Shown here piece after piece: positions 1 to 8,569 of a DNA stretch of 64,000 nt. Under the pieces are notes generated by a model. It searched no databases and was not told where the DNA came from. It saw nothing but the letters and a program-made list of their open reading frames with translations. The translations under genes and the position numbers were made by a program. Each line of letters starts with the position of its first letter. The stretch's first letter is position 1. This DNA comes from Paenibacillus durus. Its GTDB lineage: Bacteria > Bacillota > Bacilli > Paenibacillales > Paenibacillaceae. The stretch covers positions 2,666,001-2,730,000 of the forward strand of contig NZ_CP009288.1 in assembly GCF_000756615.1 (NCBI RefSeq), in the 5' to 3' direction.

Positions 1-323
1 TGAAATATGCGGATCAGAGCGGCGTCCGGCTGGGCGGTATTATCTGTAACAGCCGTAACGTTGATAAAGAATTAGAACTTATGGAAGAATTCACTACCAA
101 GCTTGGCACGCAGCTGATTCACTTTGTACCTCGCGACAACATCGTTCAAAAGGCGGAATTCAATAAAAAATCGGTTATCGAATTTGACGCTGCAAGTAAT
201 CAGGCTAATGAATATTCAGAACTGGCACGTAAAATTATCGAAAACAAAAGCTTCGTAATTCCTACTCCGCTGACCATGGACGAGCTGGAAGATATGGTTA
301 CCAAGTACGGTATTGTCGACTAA
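1..323 (+). CDS. vnfH: Vanadium nitrogenase iron protein VnfH, 3' fragment (5' end outside window)
   Basis: This is the C-terminal end (about 106 residues, reading frame from base 3) of a nitrogenase Fe protein, the ATP-dependent [4Fe-4S] reductase that passes electrons to component 1. The fragment begins within the typical GVRLGGIICNSR stretch and contains the IHFVPRDNIVQKAE segment found near the C-terminus of NifH-family proteins. Walker A and the cluster cysteines lie upstream, outside the window. It sits 74 bases ahead of vnfD and is probably first in the operon. The vnf assignment (rather than nif or anf) rests on the downstream D, G and K genes, not on this fragment. It is cut by the window edge, not broken. 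Confidence 0.88.
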   Translation, partial: KYADQSGVRLGGIICNSRNVDKELELMEEFTTKLGTQLIHFVPRDNIVQKAEFNKKSVIEFDAASNQANEYSELARKIIENKSFVIPTPLTMDELEDMVTKYGIVD

Positions 324-397
324 TAGCAACAATAAATGCGGATAACAACGGATAAAAGCGAAAATGGTAAGGCCATTTTGTTAAGGAGGTATGGAAC

Positions 398-1807
398 ATG
401 CCATTAAAACTATTAAAATGTGACGTTACCATCCCTGAACGGGAAAGACACGTATACATCAAGGAACCGGGGGAGGATACCACTCAATACCTGCCGATTT
501 CCAACGCTGCCACCATCCCGGGGACATTGTCGGAGCGGGGCTGCAGTTATTGCGGAGCGAAGCTGGTAATCGGCGGCGTCCTCAAGGATACCATTCAAAT
601 GATTCATGGACCGGTTGGCTGTGCATACGATACCTGGCACACGAAGCGGTATCCAAGTGACAACGACAACTTCCAGTTGAAGTATGTCTGGTCCACCAAC
701 CTGAAAGAAAAGCACATCATATTCGGCGGCGAAAAGCAGCTGAAGCAGAGCATCATTGAGGCTTTCCAGGAAATGCCTGATATCAAAAGAATGTTCATCT
801 ACACAACCTGTGCGACTGCCCTGATCGGAGATGACCCGAAAGCTGTTGCCAAAGCCGTAGAGAAAGAGCTTGGCGATGTGGATATCTTTGTTGTCGAATG
901 TCCGGGATTTGCCGGCGTCAGCCAATCGAAGGGCCACCACGTACTCAATATGGGTTGGATCAACGAGAAGGTAGGCACTCTGGAACCGACCATTACCAGT
1001 CCTTATACGATTAACTTTATCGGTGACTATAACATTCAGGGCGATTCTCAGGTGCTGGAGAAATATTTCCACAAAATGGGCATTCAAATTATCGCTCACT
1101 TTACCGGCAACGCATCGTATGACGATCTGCGCGGCATGCACAGAGCGCAACTCAACGTAGTGAACTGCGCCCGCTCCGCAGGCTACATCGCTAACGAATT
1201 GAAGAAACGGTATGGCATTCCCCGTCTTGATATCGACTCCTGGGGTTTCGAATACTGCCAGGATGCTCTTCGCAAAGTCGGCGCATTCTTCGGTCTTGAA
1301 GATAAGGCTGAGGAGGTTATTGCCGAAGAGGTTGCCAAATATCAGGAGCAAATGGACTGGTACCGTGCTCGCTTGAAAGGCAAAAAAGTATGTATCTGGA
1401 CGGGCGGCCCTCGCTTGTGGCACTGGACCAAAGCTTTGGAGGATGACCTTGGAATGACCGTCGTAGCCATGTCCTCCAAATTCGGTCATCAGGAAGACTT
1501 TGAAAAAGTTATTGCCCGCGGCAACGAAGGTACCATCTACATTGACGATGCCAACGAGCTTGAATTCTTCGAAGTATTGGAAATGGTAAAACCGGACCTG
1601 GTTCTGACCGGACCTCGCGTTGGCGATCTGGTGAAGAAGCTGCATCTGCCTTATATCAATGGTCATGCTTATCACAACGGTCCATACATGGGCTTTGAAG
1701 GCTCTGTCAACATGGCCCGCGATATGTACAACGCCATCTATTCGCCGCTGATGAAGCTGGCTGCAATCGACGTTAGAGAAAAAGCCGCTCTGGAAGTAGG
1801 CGTGTAA
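398..1807 (+). CDS. vnfD: Vanadium-iron nitrogenase alpha subunit VnfD
   Basis: Alpha subunit of the VFe protein, carrying FeV-cofactor and half of the P-cluster; reduces N2 (and CO). The 469 residues match VnfD length (about 474 in Azotobacter) rather than AnfD (about 518). P-cluster cysteines are C49 (SERGC), C75 (HGPVGC) and C138 (TTCATALIGDD). The cofactor ligands fall at C257 (VVNCARS) and H423 (NGHAYHNGPY), the same numbers as in Azotobacter VnfD. The loop T335-G-G-P-R-L-W-H-W corresponds to the carbonate-binding loop of the V enzyme and differs from the Mo (GGLRPRH) and Fe-only (GGSKLWH) versions. A strong AAGGAGG ribosome site precedes the ATG. The family is certain; the V-type call is strongly supported by the motifs and by vnfG and vnfEN. 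Confidence 0.95.
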   Translation: MPLKLLKCDVTIPERERHVYIKEPGEDTTQYLPISNAATIPGTLSERGCSYCGAKLVIGGVLKDTIQMIHGPVGCAYDTWHTKRYPSDNDNFQLKYVWSTNLKEKHIIFGGEKQLKQSIIEAFQEMPDIKRMFIYTTCATALIGDDPKAVAKAVEKELGDVDIFVVECPGFAGVSQSKGHHVLNMGWINEKVGTLEPTITSPYTINFIGDYNIQGDSQVLEKYFHKMGIQIIAHFTGNASYDDLRGMHRAQLNVVNCARSAGYIANELKKRYGIPRLDIDSWGFEYCQDALRKVGAFFGLEDKAEEVIAEEVAKYQEQMDWYRARLKGKKVCIWTGGPRLWHWTKALEDDLGMTVVAMSSKFGHQEDFEKVIARGNEGTIYIDDANELEFFEVLEMVKPDLVLTGPRVGDLVKKLHLPYINGHAYHNGPYMGFEGSVNMARDMYNAIYSPLMKLAAIDVREKAALEVGV

Positions 1808-1837
1808 CAAGACCTGTTGATAAGGAGGTAGCGAAGA

Positions 1838-2176
1838 ATGAGTGATAAAGTGGAACAATTAACGAAATTCATTCAGGAAAAATGCCTATGGCAATTCCTC
1901 TCCCGTACATGGGACCGCGAGGAGGCCATATCCGGTGTAATCAAGATGATCGAAACCCTGCAAACCGGCGGTCAACCGGTAATCGAAACACCGATTGACA
2001 AGTGTCATTACGCCGATGCCAAAGTACTGCTGACGGATATTAATAAAGCTTTTTCCTGGTTCGGTGAATTGAAGGCCGACCAGCTTGGCGAAGTTCTGCA
2101 CGGTGCTGAAGCGCGTTTGAAGCAAATCACCATCACCGGTTCCTTGAACGGTGAACTGAATCATCAATTGTACTAA
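1838..2176 (+). CDS. vnfG: Vanadium nitrogenase delta subunit VnfG
   Basis: Small delta subunit found only in alternative nitrogenases, associated with the alpha subunit and needed for assembly with cofactor. At 112 residues it matches VnfG (about 113) rather than AnfG (about 132, with an N-terminal extension). It contains the family motif CLWQFLSRTWDRE near residue 17 and ends in TITGSLNGELNHQLY; the NHxLY ending is VnfG-like. It lies 30 bases after vnfD behind an AAGGAGGT ribosome site, between D and K as in known vnfDGK operons. Confidence 0.95.
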   Translation: MSDKVEQLTKFIQEKCLWQFLSRTWDREEAISGVIKMIETLQTGGQPVIETPIDKCHYADAKVLLTDINKAFSWFGELKADQLGEVLHGAEARLKQITITGSLNGELNHQLY

Positions 2177-2204
2177 TCGTGATAAAGGGAAAGAGGTGAC
2201 AGAT

Positions 2205-3587
2205 ATGTCTTTGGAGCTTAAACAAAAAGAACGATGCGGTATTATTAACCCTATGTACAACTGTCAGCCTGCTGGCGCGCAGTTTGCCAGCATCGGCATT
2301 AAGGATTGCATTCCGCTGGTGCATGGCGGGCAAGGCTGCAGTATGTTTGTCCGTCTTCTGTTCGCGCAGCATTTTAAAGAGAACTTTGAAATTGCGTCTT
2401 CTTCGGTTCATGAGGAAGCGGCTGTATTCGGAGCGGTCAAGCGGATTGAGGAAGGTGTCATGACGCTGGCACAGCGTTATCCGGACCTTAGAGTGATCCC
2501 CATTATTACAACCTGCTCGACGGAAACGATCGGTGACGATATCGAAGGAACGATCCGTAAGGTCAACAAAATGCTGGAGGCTGAATTTCCTGGCCGGGAA
2601 CTTCACCTGGTTGCCGTCCACACGCCGAGTTATAACGGAAGCCATGTCTCCGGTTATAACGTAGCGGTTCAATCCCTCACGAAAACCCTCGCCAAGAAAG
2701 GCGAGCCCACTGGCAAGATTAACTTTTTCACGGGCTGGCTGAACCCGGGCGATGTGAAGCAAATCAAGCATATCTTGAGCGAAATGGGTGTGGAAGGAAA
2801 TATTCTGCTCGATACGGAAACCTTCGACGCTCCGACCATGCCGGGCAAGGATGCCTTTGCCTATGGAAGCACAACGGTAGAGGATTTCGAGAACAGCGCC
2901 AACGCCAAAGGCTCCATCTCTTTGTGCAAGTATCAAGGGGCCAGCGCTGCAAACTTCCTGCAAACCAAATTCCAGGTGCCGTCCGTCGTGACCAATACGC
3001 CAATCGGCATTAAAAATACGGATTTATTCCTGGAGGAAATCTCCAAGATGTCCGGCCAGCCTATTTCGGATTCTCTCGTAGAAGAACGGGGCAGAGCGAT
3101 TGATGCGATGGCCGACCTGGCCCACATGTTCTTTGCCAACAAGAAAGTGGCTATTTTCGGCGATCCCGACCTGGTCATCGGTTTGGCTCAATTCTGCCAG
3201 GAGGTTGAGCTGGAGCCTACGCTGCTGCTGCTCGGAGACGACAACTCCGCTTATACCAAAGACGAGCGTCTTGCGGAACTGGAGATGAACGCAACCGCTC
3301 CGATGGAAGTGATTTGGAACGCCGATCTCTGGGAACTGGAACGCCGCGTAAAAGAAGGTCAACAAATTGATCTGATCATGGGCCACTCCAAAGGCAGATA
3401 TGTCGCCACGGATAACAAGATTCCTATGGTTCGCGTCGGCTTCCCGACCTTTGACAGAGCGGGCTTGTGGAAGTATCCGGTCATCGGATACAAAGGGGCG
3501 GAATGGCTGGCGGAGACCATCGCCAATACGCTGTTCGTCGATATGGAATACAAGAAGAATAAAGAATGGATCTTGAATGTCTGGTAA
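2205..3587 (+). CDS. vnfK: Vanadium-iron nitrogenase beta subunit VnfK
   Basis: Beta subunit of the VFe protein, completing the P-cluster and the alpha2beta2delta2 complex. The 460 residues include P-cluster cysteines C20 (MYNCQPAGAQ), C45 (HGGQGC) and C104 (ITTCSTETIGDD), the LFAQHFKENFE segment and the conserved C-terminus NKEWILNVW. There is no long N-terminal extension as in Mo-type NifK, which fits VnfK. A GTG nine bases upstream is in frame, but the GAGGTG ribosome site overlaps it and is correctly spaced for the ATG used here. It follows vnfG by 28 bases, so it is part of the same transcript. Confidence 0.95.
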   Translation: MSLELKQKERCGIINPMYNCQPAGAQFASIGIKDCIPLVHGGQGCSMFVRLLFAQHFKENFEIASSSVHEEAAVFGAVKRIEEGVMTLAQRYPDLRVIPIITTCSTETIGDDIEGTIRKVNKMLEAEFPGRELHLVAVHTPSYNGSHVSGYNVAVQSLTKTLAKKGEPTGKINFFTGWLNPGDVKQIKHILSEMGVEGNILLDTETFDAPTMPGKDAFAYGSTTVEDFENSANAKGSISLCKYQGASAANFLQTKFQVPSVVTNTPIGIKNTDLFLEEISKMSGQPISDSLVEERGRAIDAMADLAHMFFANKKVAIFGDPDLVIGLAQFCQEVELEPTLLLLGDDNSAYTKDERLAELEMNATAPMEVIWNADLWELERRVKEGQQIDLIMGHSKGRYVATDNKIPMVRVGFPTFDRAGLWKYPVIGYKGAEWLAETIANTLFVDMEYKKNKEWILNVW

Positions 3588-3610
3588 GAAGATTTCAAGC
3601 TGGTTTTTCA

Positions 3611-3631
3611 AGGGGTACCTAGCGTACCCCT
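3611..3631 (+). other. Intra-operon hairpin between vnfK and vnfE
   Basis: An 8-bp perfect inverted repeat (AGGGGTAC / GTACCCCT) with a 5-base loop lies 24 bases after the vnfK stop. The downstream bases are only moderately T-rich, so it looks like a processing, stabilising or partial-attenuation structure rather than a full terminator. It would let structural HDGK transcripts outnumber the downstream assembly genes, a common arrangement in nif operons (inference). Confidence 0.5.
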
Positions 3632-3672
3632 ATTACTCATATTAAGAAAACAAAGCGGAAGGAGCGGGGAAA

Positions 3673-5214
3673 ATGTCTATTGAAACAACATTTTCGGATA
3701 GCATCGTCTTTCATGGGCCGTTAAGCGAGCTATACCAGCTGGCAAAAGAAGGGAAAATCAAAACCAGCTTACAGGGCAGTCATACCCGTCCCTGCAAATT
3801 CTGGACGGCGACGAAAATATTGAGCGGTATCCAGAATTCCGTAATTATTGCCCACGGGCCCAGCGGTTGCGCCTTCGGCGTCAAGAAGGCTTACAAGTTG
3901 ACGAATTCCCGTAATAGCGGCTCTCCCTATGAAGCGGTCATCAGTACGAATATTGATATGAAGGGAGTCGTTTACGGCGGCGAGAAGGAACTGAGAGGGG
4001 CAATACGTGAAGTTGACAACAAGTATCGTCCTGACGTGATCTTCGTTTCCACCAGTTGCGCCACAGGTATCATTGGCGATAATGTGGACGCTGTTGTGGA
4101 CAGCTTGAAGGACGAAGTGAACGCAGAGATCATGACTATACATTGCGAGGGCTTTGCCGGTGAGTACCGAAGCGGCTTTGACCTTGTATTCAAGCAGTTG
4201 GTTAGGCTGATGGAGCCCCGCGATCCAGAGAGAACAGCGGCGTTGGCCAAATCCGTTAACATTGTTGGGGGTAAAATGGGTCCCGAACGGACGGAAGTGG
4301 ATACGGACGTTAAAGAGCTGGTGCGTCTTGTGGAAGGAATGGGAGCTCATATCAATAGTGTCATTGCAGGAAACTGCACACTCGAGGAATTGAAGAATGC
4401 GCCAAGCGTAGCGGTGAACTGCACGCTTTGCCTGGATCTTGGCTATACCATAGGCAAGGAAATGAAAGAAACGTTCGGAACTCCGCTGAATTCGACCATA
4501 CTGCCTTACGGAATAAGCGCAACAGAGCGCTGGCTGCGCGAGGCGGCGAAATATTTAGGTATGGAAGCTGAAGCTGAAGCATTGATTGCCAGCGAATACG
4601 GAGCCATTCAGCAGGAAATAGAGGATGCAAGGGCGCAGCTTGAAGGAAAACTGGCTATTGTTGAAGCTCATGACGCCATTAAAGCCTTGTCGATTGCGCA
4701 TATGCTGGAGAAAGATTTCGGCATGCGGGTCGTTATCTATAATTTTCACCCATGGAGTACGGAAGCAAGAGAAACGAGCATCGACTATTTGCTGGAAACG
4801 GGGATGGACCCGGAAGTGTTGATCACAAAAGGAACGCTTAAATTCGGCAAATACGAATCCATGAAGCAAACGGAGGAAGAGCTGCTGGCCTTTCTCGGAA
4901 GTGTGGACCCGGTGTCAACGGTCTATTTCGGATCGTCGCTCAGTTATCCGGCCATTCCAGTGGTTGATTTGAACGCCATTCTGAATCGTCCGCGCTTTGG
5001 CTTTCGCGGCTCGTTAAAGGTTGCACAGTGTATTCTGACATCGATGCAATATTCGTTCCGTCCGCGCAGCTGGCTGACCAAGAAGATGGTATTTCCCGAG
5101 CAGTCCCAAGGATTGGCCTCCGCTTCGTCCCTCACGCCTAAATGGAGCGAAGAAGCGCCGGATTGCACGCTGTATGCAGCGGAAAGGAGGAAGGGAAGAT
5201 GTATGATGAATTAG
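3673..5214 (+). CDS. vnfE: FeV-cofactor scaffold subunit VnfE (NifE-like)
   Basis: NifE-type scaffold on which the nitrogenase cofactor precursor is matured with homocitrate and the heterometal before transfer to VnfDK. The 513 residues keep cluster cysteines C41 (TRPCKFW), C66 (HGPSGC) and C129 (STSCATGIIGDN). C250 (AVNCTLC) sits at the position of the NifE cofactor-binding cysteine. The C-terminus has the FRGSLKVAQCILTSMQYS stretch and a roughly 45-residue tail. The ATG follows GGAAGGAGCGGGGA. It overlaps vnfN by 16 bases, so the two are translationally coupled and probably form a VnfEN heterotetramer. The assignment to V rather than Mo or Fe cofactor is by operon context. Confidence 0.88.
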   Translation: MSIETTFSDSIVFHGPLSELYQLAKEGKIKTSLQGSHTRPCKFWTATKILSGIQNSVIIAHGPSGCAFGVKKAYKLTNSRNSGSPYEAVISTNIDMKGVVYGGEKELRGAIREVDNKYRPDVIFVSTSCATGIIGDNVDAVVDSLKDEVNAEIMTIHCEGFAGEYRSGFDLVFKQLVRLMEPRDPERTAALAKSVNIVGGKMGPERTEVDTDVKELVRLVEGMGAHINSVIAGNCTLEELKNAPSVAVNCTLCLDLGYTIGKEMKETFGTPLNSTILPYGISATERWLREAAKYLGMEAEAEALIASEYGAIQQEIEDARAQLEGKLAIVEAHDAIKALSIAHMLEKDFGMRVVIYNFHPWSTEARETSIDYLLETGMDPEVLITKGTLKFGKYESMKQTEEELLAFLGSVDPVSTVYFGSSLSYPAIPVVDLNAILNRPRFGFRGSLKVAQCILTSMQYSFRPRSWLTKKMVFPEQSQGLASASSLTPKWSEEAPDCTLYAAERRKGRCMMN

Positions 5215-6539
5215 AGTTCAGCCACTGTAGTCACAGTAAGGACCCGATTATCGGCTGTGCGCTTGAAGGCGTGGCGAATGTGATTGCCGGAATCAAGGAC
5301 GTCAGTATCATTATCCATTCTCCCCAGGGCTGCGCATCGACTGTTGCAACGGCTTTCGATAAGCACGAAATTGATTTTACCAGACGAAAAGTGGGCTGCA
5401 CCCGCTTGTTCGAGACGGATATCATTATGGGCGCTTCCGAGAAGCTGGCCGGCATGATCCGGGAAGCGGACCGAACGTTTAACTCCAAGGCCATGTTTAT
5501 CGTAGGCACTTGTTCCGCTGACATTATCGGAGAGGATATTGACGGACTATGCAGGGAGATGCAGCCGGAGATTAAGGCCAGGCTGATTCCCGTTATGGCG
5601 GGGGGGTTCCGGGGCGACAGCTTCGCCGGCATTGATATGGGGCTTGAGGCCCTGCTGCCTTTGATTCCGAAGCAGGAAATCAAGCTGGTTAACAAGGTAA
5701 ATCTCATTCTCCCTCAATCCAATCTCAATCCGACATGGCAGGCTGACCTCCTATGGGTCAAAGAGGTTCTCCGGGAGATGGGAGTGGATGTGCTGTCAGT
5801 GCTTCCCCACAACATGGCGCTGGAGGAGCTGGAAGAAGCGGGGTTGGCTTCCGCCAATATTTTGTTAAGCCATGATGCCGGTTATAAGTTTGTGCGCAAA
5901 TTGGAAGAGCGGCATCAGATTCCGTTTATCCTCGGTGATGTTCCCCTGCCTGTCGGATTATCCAATACGGCGCGTTGGCTAAGGGCGGTGGGCCGTTACT
6001 TTGGAGCGGAGGAGAAAGCCGAGGAGATCATTACCCGGGGGGAGAAGCTTGTCGTAGATACGCTCCGGAAGAGAGCCTTAATGATTATTCCCCGTTACAG
6101 AAATTGCAGAGTCGCGTTATCCGCGGATGCGACTTTAGGGATCGGCATGGTTCGGATGCTGTTCGAGGAACTCGAAATGATACCCGAATTGGTGCTGCTT
6201 CACTCGGGTACCCAAGAGGCCCGCGAGCTTTTAGTTAACGAGTTGAATGAACTTGGGCTCACGCCTGGAGTCGCTTTCTCCGTTGATGGTTATCAGCTAA
6301 AGCAAGCCATTTCGGAAGCGAAGACGGATGTGGTGATCGGATCGGCATGGGAGAAGTATATGGCGGAGGAAGCGGGGATCAAAACTTCCTTTGACTTGCT
6401 TAGCCCGACCAACCGGGATGTTTATATGGATAGGGCTTATTTTGGATACGAAGGTATGCTCAATATGCTGGAAGTATTCGGGAATGATTGGGAGCGTTCC
6501 TATCGTTCCAAAGCGATCAATTGGGAGCAATTTGCGTGA
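5199..6539 (+). CDS. vnfN: FeV-cofactor scaffold subunit VnfN (NifN-like)
   Basis: Partner of VnfE in the cofactor-maturation scaffold. The 446 residues contain C20 (IIGCALEG), C45 (HSPQGC) and C105 (VGTCSADIIGEDI), then FRGDSFAGIDMGLEALL. The C-terminal motif is AYFGYEGMLNMLE. It retains three cluster cysteines, more than Mo-type NifN, which has one. A longer in-frame reading exists from 5142, but the AAAGGAGG at 5184 is spaced for the ATG at 5199, so that start is chosen. It overlaps the vnfE end, and is followed 46 bases later by the homocitrate synthase genes that supply the organic acid of the cofactor. Confidence 0.85.
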   Translation: MYDELEFSHCSHSKDPIIGCALEGVANVIAGIKDVSIIIHSPQGCASTVATAFDKHEIDFTRRKVGCTRLFETDIIMGASEKLAGMIREADRTFNSKAMFIVGTCSADIIGEDIDGLCREMQPEIKARLIPVMAGGFRGDSFAGIDMGLEALLPLIPKQEIKLVNKVNLILPQSNLNPTWQADLLWVKEVLREMGVDVLSVLPHNMALEELEEAGLASANILLSHDAGYKFVRKLEERHQIPFILGDVPLPVGLSNTARWLRAVGRYFGAEEKAEEIITRGEKLVVDTLRKRALMIIPRYRNCRVALSADATLGIGMVRMLFEELEMIPELVLLHSGTQEARELLVNELNELGLTPGVAFSVDGYQLKQAISEAKTDVVIGSAWEKYMAEEAGIKTSFDLLSPTNRDVYMDRAYFGYEGMLNMLEVFGNDWERSYRSKAINWEQFA

Positions 6540-6585
6540 TCAAGCCATGATGCCGGGAATTGATTAGAGGAGAGAGGTGCGGAAA

Positions 6586-7653
6586 ATGGTTTCGCTTATT
6601 GATTATACACTTGACGAGGCTTTGCGTCGGCGTGTTCCCCAATCCGCCATTGCAGGAATACTGGATACTCTGCAAAAGTACAATGTTGAAATGCATGACA
6701 TTTCGTTAGAGCATATGCCGGAATACCGGAATATCTTAAGCGACGCCAGTCTATTAGAACGGCTCCGCTGCAGAGTAGCTCCTTCAATTTCCGAACTGTC
6801 CAAAGCGTGCGGAATGGGGTTCAAGAAGATGGCTGTTGTATGGTCCAATAAGCTGAACCCTGTATCCCTATCGAAGCTTGAAGCGGCATTATATGCGGTG
6901 CGTAATGCGGGAGCCGAGCCGTTCTTGTGTATTGAGGATGCTTCGCGATCCTATTATGCGGAATTTGACGTGTATTGGCCGATAATTGAGCGATATGATG
7001 TGCAAAGGCTGATTTACTGTGACAGCAGCAGCGCTATGGACCCGTTCATCGTTCGGCGCAGCTTGATGGAGCTGCTGGAGACGGCGATCTGCCCGGTTGA
7101 ATTCTGTGCAAGCAATACGTTCGGTCTGGCAACAGCGAATAGTCTTGCGGCACTGAAAGCGGGTGTAGAGCATATTGGCACATCCGTCAATGGAGTCGGA
7201 CCGAAGGGAAGAACGGCTATGGAAGAATTACTGATGGCCGTGCGCCATTTATGGAAAGGGCAGACGCCGCCGGGATATACGCTGGCCGATGACTGCTCTT
7301 CGATCTTGTCGGCAATGAAGATGGAGGTGCGGGTGGATAAAGCCATCATCGGCGCCAATGTGTTCGCGCATGAATCCGGAATTCATGTGGATGGAATTGC
7401 CAAAAATCCGGAGTTATATGAAATGATAAAGCCCGAGGAAGTGGGGCTTAAACGGCAATTGGTGATTGGTAAGCATTCGGGCACCGCTTCGCTTAAATAC
7501 AAATTCAGGGAATGGGAAATGGAGCTTGAACAGGACGATGCCGTTCAGATGCTGGAGCAAGTGAGAGAGCTCGCCGAACAACAGAAGAATCCTTTAACGG
7601 ACCTTCAGCTTATGGATCTGTACCGGAGACGGCTTATTTTTATACATGAGTAA
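6586..7653 (+). CDS. nifV-omega: Homocitrate synthase omega subunit (NifV-omega), copy 1
   Basis: Second subunit of a two-part homocitrate synthase as described for Clostridium pasteurianum nifV-omega/nifV-alpha; homocitrate is a ligand of FeMo- and FeV-cofactor. The N-terminal two thirds (355 residues in all) are a degenerate TIM barrel: the usual HxHND metal site is replaced by EFCASNTFGLATANS near residue 175. The C-terminal third holds the accessory domain found in HCS/IPMS enzymes (VFAHESGIHVDGIAKNPELYE, VIGKHSGTASLKYKF). An in-frame GTG at 6577 also exists, but GAGGTG is spaced for the ATG at 6586. The catalytic half is the next gene. Confidence 0.85.
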   Translation: MVSLIDYTLDEALRRRVPQSAIAGILDTLQKYNVEMHDISLEHMPEYRNILSDASLLERLRCRVAPSISELSKACGMGFKKMAVVWSNKLNPVSLSKLEAALYAVRNAGAEPFLCIEDASRSYYAEFDVYWPIIERYDVQRLIYCDSSSAMDPFIVRRSLMELLETAICPVEFCASNTFGLATANSLAALKAGVEHIGTSVNGVGPKGRTAMEELLMAVRHLWKGQTPPGYTLADDCSSILSAMKMEVRVDKAIIGANVFAHESGIHVDGIAKNPELYEMIKPEEVGLKRQLVIGKHSGTASLKYKFREWEMELEQDDAVQMLEQVRELAEQQKNPLTDLQLMDLYRRRLIFIHE

Positions 7654-7711
7654 TTATATTAAGTAATTATATTAATACCCCTATTGGAAGAACGGAAAGG
7701 AGAGGATTAGA

Positions 7712-8566
7712 ATGCAGTCGAAGGTTTCGTTCCAGCTTGTTGATACTACGATGCGCGATGGGGAACAAACGGCGGGTGTCGTATTCTCCCAGGAGGAAAA
7801 ACTGCAAATGGCTGTAAAGCTTGATGAGGCGGGTATTCCCTGGATTGAAGCGGGGATTCCGGCTATGGGCCGCCGCGAACAGGAGACACTCAAAGAAATG
7901 CTGTCGCTGCCGCTTCGAGCGACTCTCATTGCCTGGAACAGAGCGGATGAAGCCGATATTCGCGCTTCCATAGCTTGCGGCTTCTCGCATATTCATCTGT
8001 CTCTCCCGGTATCCGATCTTCATATTCAGTTTAAGCTCAAGAAAAGCCGCGAATGGGTGCTGGAGCGCCTTCAGCATATTTTGCAATTTACGAAAAGCTT
8101 TGGCTGTACGGTATTTGTGGGAGCGGAGGATGCTTCAAGGGCGGACCCCGAATTCCTGCTTCAATATGCGGATGTGGCGTCCCGCTTCGGGGCCGAGCGT
8201 CTTCGTTACGCAGATACGGTCGGTTGTCTGGACCCTTTCGAGACATTTAGCAGAGTAAACCATCTTGTGAGCAGATCCAGCTTGCCGGTGGAATTTCACG
8301 GCCATAATGATTTTGGACTTGCCGCCGCGAACACGTTATCGGCGTTTCATGCGGGCGCGGCGCTGGCAAGCGTGACGATTTCGGGTATCGGGGAAAGAGC
8401 GGGGAATGCCTCGCTGGAGGAGGTTGTCACTTCGATGTCGCATCTGTATAGATTCTCATGCGGCCTTCAGCTTCCTGTGCTGCCTGAGCTAACGCATCTG
8501 CTCTCGCGGGCGAGCGGCAGACCCATTCAGACTTATCGGTCAGTTATGACCGCGATGAACGGGTAG
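7712..8566 (+). CDS. nifV-alpha: Homocitrate synthase alpha (catalytic) subunit, NifV-alpha
   Basis: Catalytic half of the split homocitrate synthase, condensing acetyl-CoA with 2-oxoglutarate. The 284 residues cover only the TIM barrel. Visible motifs are DTTMRDGEQTAG at the N-terminus (metal and substrate site), the EFHGHNDFGLAAANT metal-binding loop, and GIGERAGNASLEEVV. The C-terminal accessory domain of full-length NifV (about 380 residues) is absent and is supplied by the omega protein. The ATG has an AAAGGAGAGG ribosome site. It lies between nifV-omega and the regulator in the vnf transcript, and is the only alpha copy in the window although there are two omega genes. Confidence 0.88.
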   Translation: MQSKVSFQLVDTTMRDGEQTAGVVFSQEEKLQMAVKLDEAGIPWIEAGIPAMGRREQETLKEMLSLPLRATLIAWNRADEADIRASIACGFSHIHLSLPVSDLHIQFKLKKSREWVLERLQHILQFTKSFGCTVFVGAEDASRADPEFLLQYADVASRFGAERLRYADTVGCLDPFETFSRVNHLVSRSSLPVEFHGHNDFGLAAANTLSAFHAGAALASVTISGIGERAGNASLEEVVTSMSHLYRFSCGLQLPVLPELTHLLSRASGRPIQTYRSVMTAMNG

Positions 8567-8569
8567 CCG

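Noticed and set aside
413..1858. Long minus-strand reading frame opposite vnfD (481 codons)
   Set aside because: No ribosome site and no recognisable motif; it mirrors the codon pattern of the strongly supported vnfD gene.
398..3587. Fe-only nitrogenase (anfDGK)
   Set aside because: AnfD is about 518 residues with GGSKLWHW and AnfG about 132; here D is 469 with TGGPRLWHW and G is 112 with a VnfG-like end.
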